This document shows positions 61,107 to 64,000 of a stretch of 64,000 bases of DNA, piece by piece. The stretch covers positions 62,001-126,000 of the forward strand of contig NZ_VIGH01000010.1 of the NCBI RefSeq assembly GCF_006704125.1, given 5' to 3'. Each line of letters begins with the position of its first letter. The first letter of the stretch is position 1. This stretch comes from Rhodococcus spelaei (GTDB lineage: Bacteria; Actinomycetota; Actinomycetes; Mycobacteriales; Mycobacteriaceae). The position numbers were made by a program, and so were the translations under genes. The notes under the pieces were generated by a model. It did not search any database, was not told the DNA's origin, and saw only the letters and a list, made by a program, of their open reading frames with translations.

Positions 61107-61952
61107 TTGACCAGTTGGGTTGTCAAGATCGGTAAGGAGACCCCCGAGCACTGGGGGTTCGCGCGGGATGACAGGTTGTGGGATGTCCGGCGCCCTGGAT
61201 TCTTTGGACGGATTGAACCCGGCGACGACGTCTACTTCTGGCTCGCCAAGACAGGTCTCGTGTCCTGGGTACGGGCGACAACATCGTTGTACCCGATTGG
61301 CCCCCATTCCAGACCTGCCCGCTGGGTGGACAATCACCTCGGCCAGTACACGCATCGCTTCGAGTTCGAGGTGATCAGCGACGATGTCCCCCACCTTGCT
61401 GTATGGGAAGAGCTGAGAACGGCCGGGGGTAAGAAGTACGCGGCGCAGTCTCCGGCGAACGAAATCACAGAACCCAACGCCGAGTTGTTCCTACGCGCGC
61501 AGTTCGGCAAACAGTCGGATGTCGCCTTCGTTGATGTCCCAGTTTCGTACACGCCCGGTGCCGACATGCGGGAACGTGCCGAACGCCAGATCACACTGCG
61601 AAGAGGGCAGGCACGATTCCGCAACCGTCTGATCATCGCCTATGCCGGTAAATGCGCAGTCACCGGTTCCACGGTGACCTCCGTTCTCGAAGCCGCGCAT
61701 ATCGACCGCTACTACGGTGACCACACCAACCACGTCACCAACAGGCTCCTTCTGCGGTCCGACATCCACACACTCTTCGACCTCAGACTGCTCACCGTCT
61801 CTGATGCAACGACCGTCCTCCTGGCACCGTGGCTGCGGAACAGCGAATACAAGCCGCTGCATGGAAAGACTCTCCAGTTGCCGGATTCCTCAACTGCGCA
61901 CCCCGATACCCACGCACTCGCGCGCCACCGCGAAAGTTGTGAATGGGCGTGA
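61107..61952 (+). CDS. EVE-like domain / HNH endonuclease (modification-dependent restriction-like)
   Basis: A 281-aa two-domain protein. Residues 1-75 look like an EVE/PUA-type modified-base reader: TSWVVKIGKETPEHWGF, IEPGDDVYFWLAKTGLVSWVRATTS. The C-terminal HNH nuclease has RGQARFRNRLIIAYAGKCAVTG, then LEAAHIDRYYGDHTNHVTNRLLLRSDIHTLFD with the catalytic histidine near 198. EVE-HNH enzymes cut DNA with modified cytosines, so this fits type IV restriction. I start at TTG because the fold begins there; a GTG 27 nt upstream is an alternative. Neither has a strong ribosome site. Confidence 0.83.
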   Translation: MTSWVVKIGKETPEHWGFARDDRLWDVRRPGFFGRIEPGDDVYFWLAKTGLVSWVRATTSLYPIGPHSRPARWVDNHLGQYTHRFEFEVISDDVPHLAVWEELRTAGGKKYAAQSPANEITEPNAELFLRAQFGKQSDVAFVDVPVSYTPGADMRERAERQITLRRGQARFRNRLIIAYAGKCAVTGSTVTSVLEAAHIDRYYGDHTNHVTNRLLLRSDIHTLFDLRLLTVSDATTVLLAPWLRNSEYKPLHGKTLQLPDSSTAHPDTHALARHRESCEWA

Positions 61953-62055
61953 ACCCCTACCTGAAGTACGCCAGGATCTCTCGCCGGCGGCGCCAAAGGC
62001 TACATGGCCGAATTGCGCCAACCCCCAGCCCTTCGGTAGTGAAAGGCGCCGTTCG

Positions 62056-64000
62056 TCAGCAACCGCTGGGACCCTGCACTAAGTCCCTGCTCTCTTCGGC
62101 ACCCGAAGTCACCAGATACCGATACAGGCTCTCATCCATCGGCTTCTTGAGGGCGAGCTTCATCGTCACCACGTCGAGCATGTTGCCCGAACCACCGGGC
62201 ATCTTTTCCTGCACCGGCTCTCGCGACTCCGCGAGCCCCAGGTAGGTGAAATCGAGCCCCTCTGCGTCATTCTTCTTCGCGAACAAGTAAAGCGGGACCT
62301 CGTTCTCGACTATCGATCGCACTTCGGCGCTTTGCAGCGTACGGCGACTCCGCGTGAACCACTTCAGGGTCGATGCGTCGAGGAATTCGTCCTCGTACTG
62401 TGTGCTTTCCGAAACATGATCGGCCTTGTGATAGGTAACGAAGATCGGGCAGCTCTGCGACGCGACATCCACTTTGTAGCCGTAGATCGTGCCGTACTCG
62501 TTGGACTTCCAGTTGAGCAGCCGGCACACGTCCTTGCGAGAGTACAGCTTGCCGACCTGAAGTTCTCCCGTCCAGCCGTGTCGGTGCCGGGCCACGAACA
62601 ACCCCGTCTCGATAATGTCGTCGACATGCTGACCGAGCTTCGGTGACGCACCAAGCATGTCCGTGATTTTTGGTGAGAGTTCCCACCGGGAACCGCCGGT
62701 GACCACAAGGGCATCGTCGCCGTACTTCTGACGCTCGGTCGCCGTGAAGAATTCCAGCGACAGAACCCGCAGCACGGACTCGATCGTCGCGTCGTCGTTC
62801 ACGCAGCCTTGCTCTCCGAGCAGCGATCGGTACTCGTGTTCGTCGAGTCGACGACCCGCCAACAACTCGCGTAGCAGCAACAGCTCGTGAGGACGCTTCC
62901 CGACCAGCAGTTCACCCGAGAGAAAGTTGAGCACCTCGGCGAGGGGCTCGGGAAGTACCTCGTCTTCACGCTTGAGCTTCTGCAGGAATGCCCAGTAGTT
63001 TCTGTGCTTCGTCGCGATGACCACTGGGTCGACGGTGTCGAATCGGGCGAAGTCGATGAGGCGAGGCGGCTCCCCCAATCGCTGTTCGAGCTGCAGGAAC
63101 GCCTCTTTCAGGTTCTTCATGCTGTCGAGTGACACCGCAGCCAGCGACTGCAGCACCCGATCACGCGACACCTGATCGAAATTGATACTGGACAGGCCCG
63201 AGATGACGCCGGCGTCGTTGGCACGGATCAGCTTCTGCCGAATCACGTCCTTGTTCAGCGAGCTGTCACCCAGCAGCGCGATCGGGATCAAGTAGTTGTT
63301 CGTGTAGTTGCCGATGAAGTCGATCACCCGCAGGTGGTCCTTCCCCGGCGCCTTCCTCAGTCCCCGACCGAGTTGCTGCGTAAACACGATGCTCGACTGC
63401 GTCTGCCGCAGCATGATGATCTGGTTCACCGCCGGAATGTCGATGCCTTCATTGAAGATGTCGACGGTCAAGATGTAGTCGAGCTCTCCCCGTTCGAGCT
63501 CTCCAACGACCTCCAGTCGCGTCTCGACCGAATCACTCCCCATGAGCGTGCGGGTGCGCAGCGGGGTGTCGCGAACCTGCTTCTGGTTCAGAAGCCGTGA
63601 GAGCTCGATCGCTTCGTCCCGTCGGCCGCAAAAGATCAGTCCCCGCGTGTCTCCGGTGTGCCCGTACATGCGGATCGCTCTGATCAGGTGGTCCACCCGT
63701 TCGTCGGCGACGAGCCGTGCCAGGTCTGCCGTTTCCTCGATGGTGGCGCCGTCGGCGTCGACGTAGTCGGTCACGCCGTAGTAGTGGAACGGCGCGAGCA
63801 TGTCGGCTTCGAGTGCAGCCTGCAGCCGGATCTCGTAGGGGACGTTGAAGTCGAACAGCTCGAAGACGTTGAACCCGTCCGTTCGCTCCGGGGTGGCGGT
63901 CAACCCGAGCAGGAAGTCCGGGTCGAGGTGGTCGATCACCCGCTGGTAGCTCTCCGCACCCGCTCGGTGCACCTCATCGATGAGCACGTGGTCGAAGTGC
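62056..64000 (-). CDS. DEAD/DEAH-box helicase with DUF3427 domain (5' end beyond window)
   Basis: The C-terminal 648 or so residues of a large SF2 helicase; the start lies to the right of the window. Visible motifs are IDEVHRAG (motif II), GLTATPERTDG (motif III), LIFCGRRDEAIELS (IV), LTVDIFNEGIDIPAVN (V) and TQQLGRGLRKAPGK (VI). A DUF3427 domain follows, with LYSRKDVCRLLNWKSNEYGTIYGYKV and FLDASTLKWFTRSRRT. Proteins of this type often carry an N-terminal phospholipase-D nuclease and occur in defence loci. Whether that domain is present here cannot be seen. It converges with the EVE-HNH gene. Confidence 0.88.
   Translation of the reverse strand, partial: HFDHVLIDEVHRAGAESYQRVIDHLDPDFLLGLTATPERTDGFNVFELFDFNVPYEIRLQAALEADMLAPFHYYGVTDYVDADGATIEETADLARLVADERVDHLIRAIRMYGHTGDTRGLIFCGRRDEAIELSRLLNQKQVRDTPLRTRTLMGSDSVETRLEVVGELERGELDYILTVDIFNEGIDIPAVNQIIMLRQTQSSIVFTQQLGRGLRKAPGKDHLRVIDFIGNYTNNYLIPIALLGDSSLNKDVIRQKLIRANDAGVISGLSSINFDQVSRDRVLQSLAAVSLDSMKNLKEAFLQLEQRLGEPPRLIDFARFDTVDPVVIATKHRNYWAFLQKLKREDEVLPEPLAEVLNFLSGELLVGKRPHELLLLRELLAGRRLDEHEYRSLLGEQGCVNDDATIESVLRVLSLEFFTATERQKYGDDALVVTGGSRWELSPKITDMLGASPKLGQHVDDIIETGLFVARHRHGWTGELQVGKLYSRKDVCRLLNWKSNEYGTIYGYKVDVASQSCPIFVTYHKADHVSESTQYEDEFLDASTLKWFTRSRRTLQSAEVRSIVENEVPLYLFAKKNDAEGLDFTYLGLAESREPVQEKMPGGSGNMLDVVTMKLALKKPMDESLYRYLVTSGAEESRDLVQGPSGC

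Overview
The window is high-GC DNA from an actinobacterium, almost certainly a mycolic-acid-forming member of the Mycobacteriales. Rhodococcus, Prescottella or Nocardia fit best; this is an inference from gene content, not from a marker gene. The signs are a wax-ester-synthase/PlsB/PlsC lipid block, a BkdABC-type 2-oxoacid dehydrogenase, a three-gene pntAa-pntAb-pntB transhydrogenase, mycothiol-type maleylpyruvate isomerase folds, several type VII secretion (ESX)-type small proteins and a DUF3558 lipoprotein pair. No rRNA, tRNA, IS element or CRISPR array was seen.

Positions 1-23 kb are mostly housekeeping and catabolic genes: a truncated BTAD/AfsR-type regulator beside a drug-type MFS exporter, a secreted HNH nuclease, a shikimate-dehydrogenase homologue, a methyltransferase, a macro-domain/rhodanese fusion, a beta-lactamase-like lipoprotein, a CYP102-like P450, the E1alpha-E1beta-E2 operon, an MFS permease, the pnt operon and a run of small enzymes. 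From 23 to 27 kb lie two paralogous genes of unknown function with a shared upstream motif. They flank an orphan FecE-type ATPase whose permease survives only as a C-terminal stub. FmdB/FmdA (formamidase) and a cytosine deaminase follow.

From 27 to 38 kb are lipid assembly (WS/DGAT, PlsB, HAD-PlsC), a DUF4232 lipoprotein, a sortase next to a thioester-domain surface protein, and a GlcD-like FAD oxidase. From 38 to 56 kb the window is accessory. It holds a five-gene module of a twice-repeated lipoprotein plus helical protein pair leading into a WXG/PPE-like protein, a peptide-binding-chaperone-like gene next to a RelA/SpoT-type synthetase, an orphan AbrB antitoxin, a SWIM/SNF2 helicase, and two convergent ESX-type cassettes (48.6-52.9 kb on plus, 53.3-55.7 kb on minus), one ending in tandemly duplicated lipoproteins.

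The last 8 kb look like a decaying nucleic-acid defence island: a GmrSD-like DUF262/DUF1524 protein, a frameshifted helicase C-terminal fragment, a frameshifted PD-(D/E)XK/DUF2075 nuclease-helicase, an EVE-like/HNH nuclease and a DUF3427-type DEAD/DEAH helicase that runs off the right edge. Strong hairpins act as terminators between convergent genes, and a composite two-hairpin element occurs at two distant sites.
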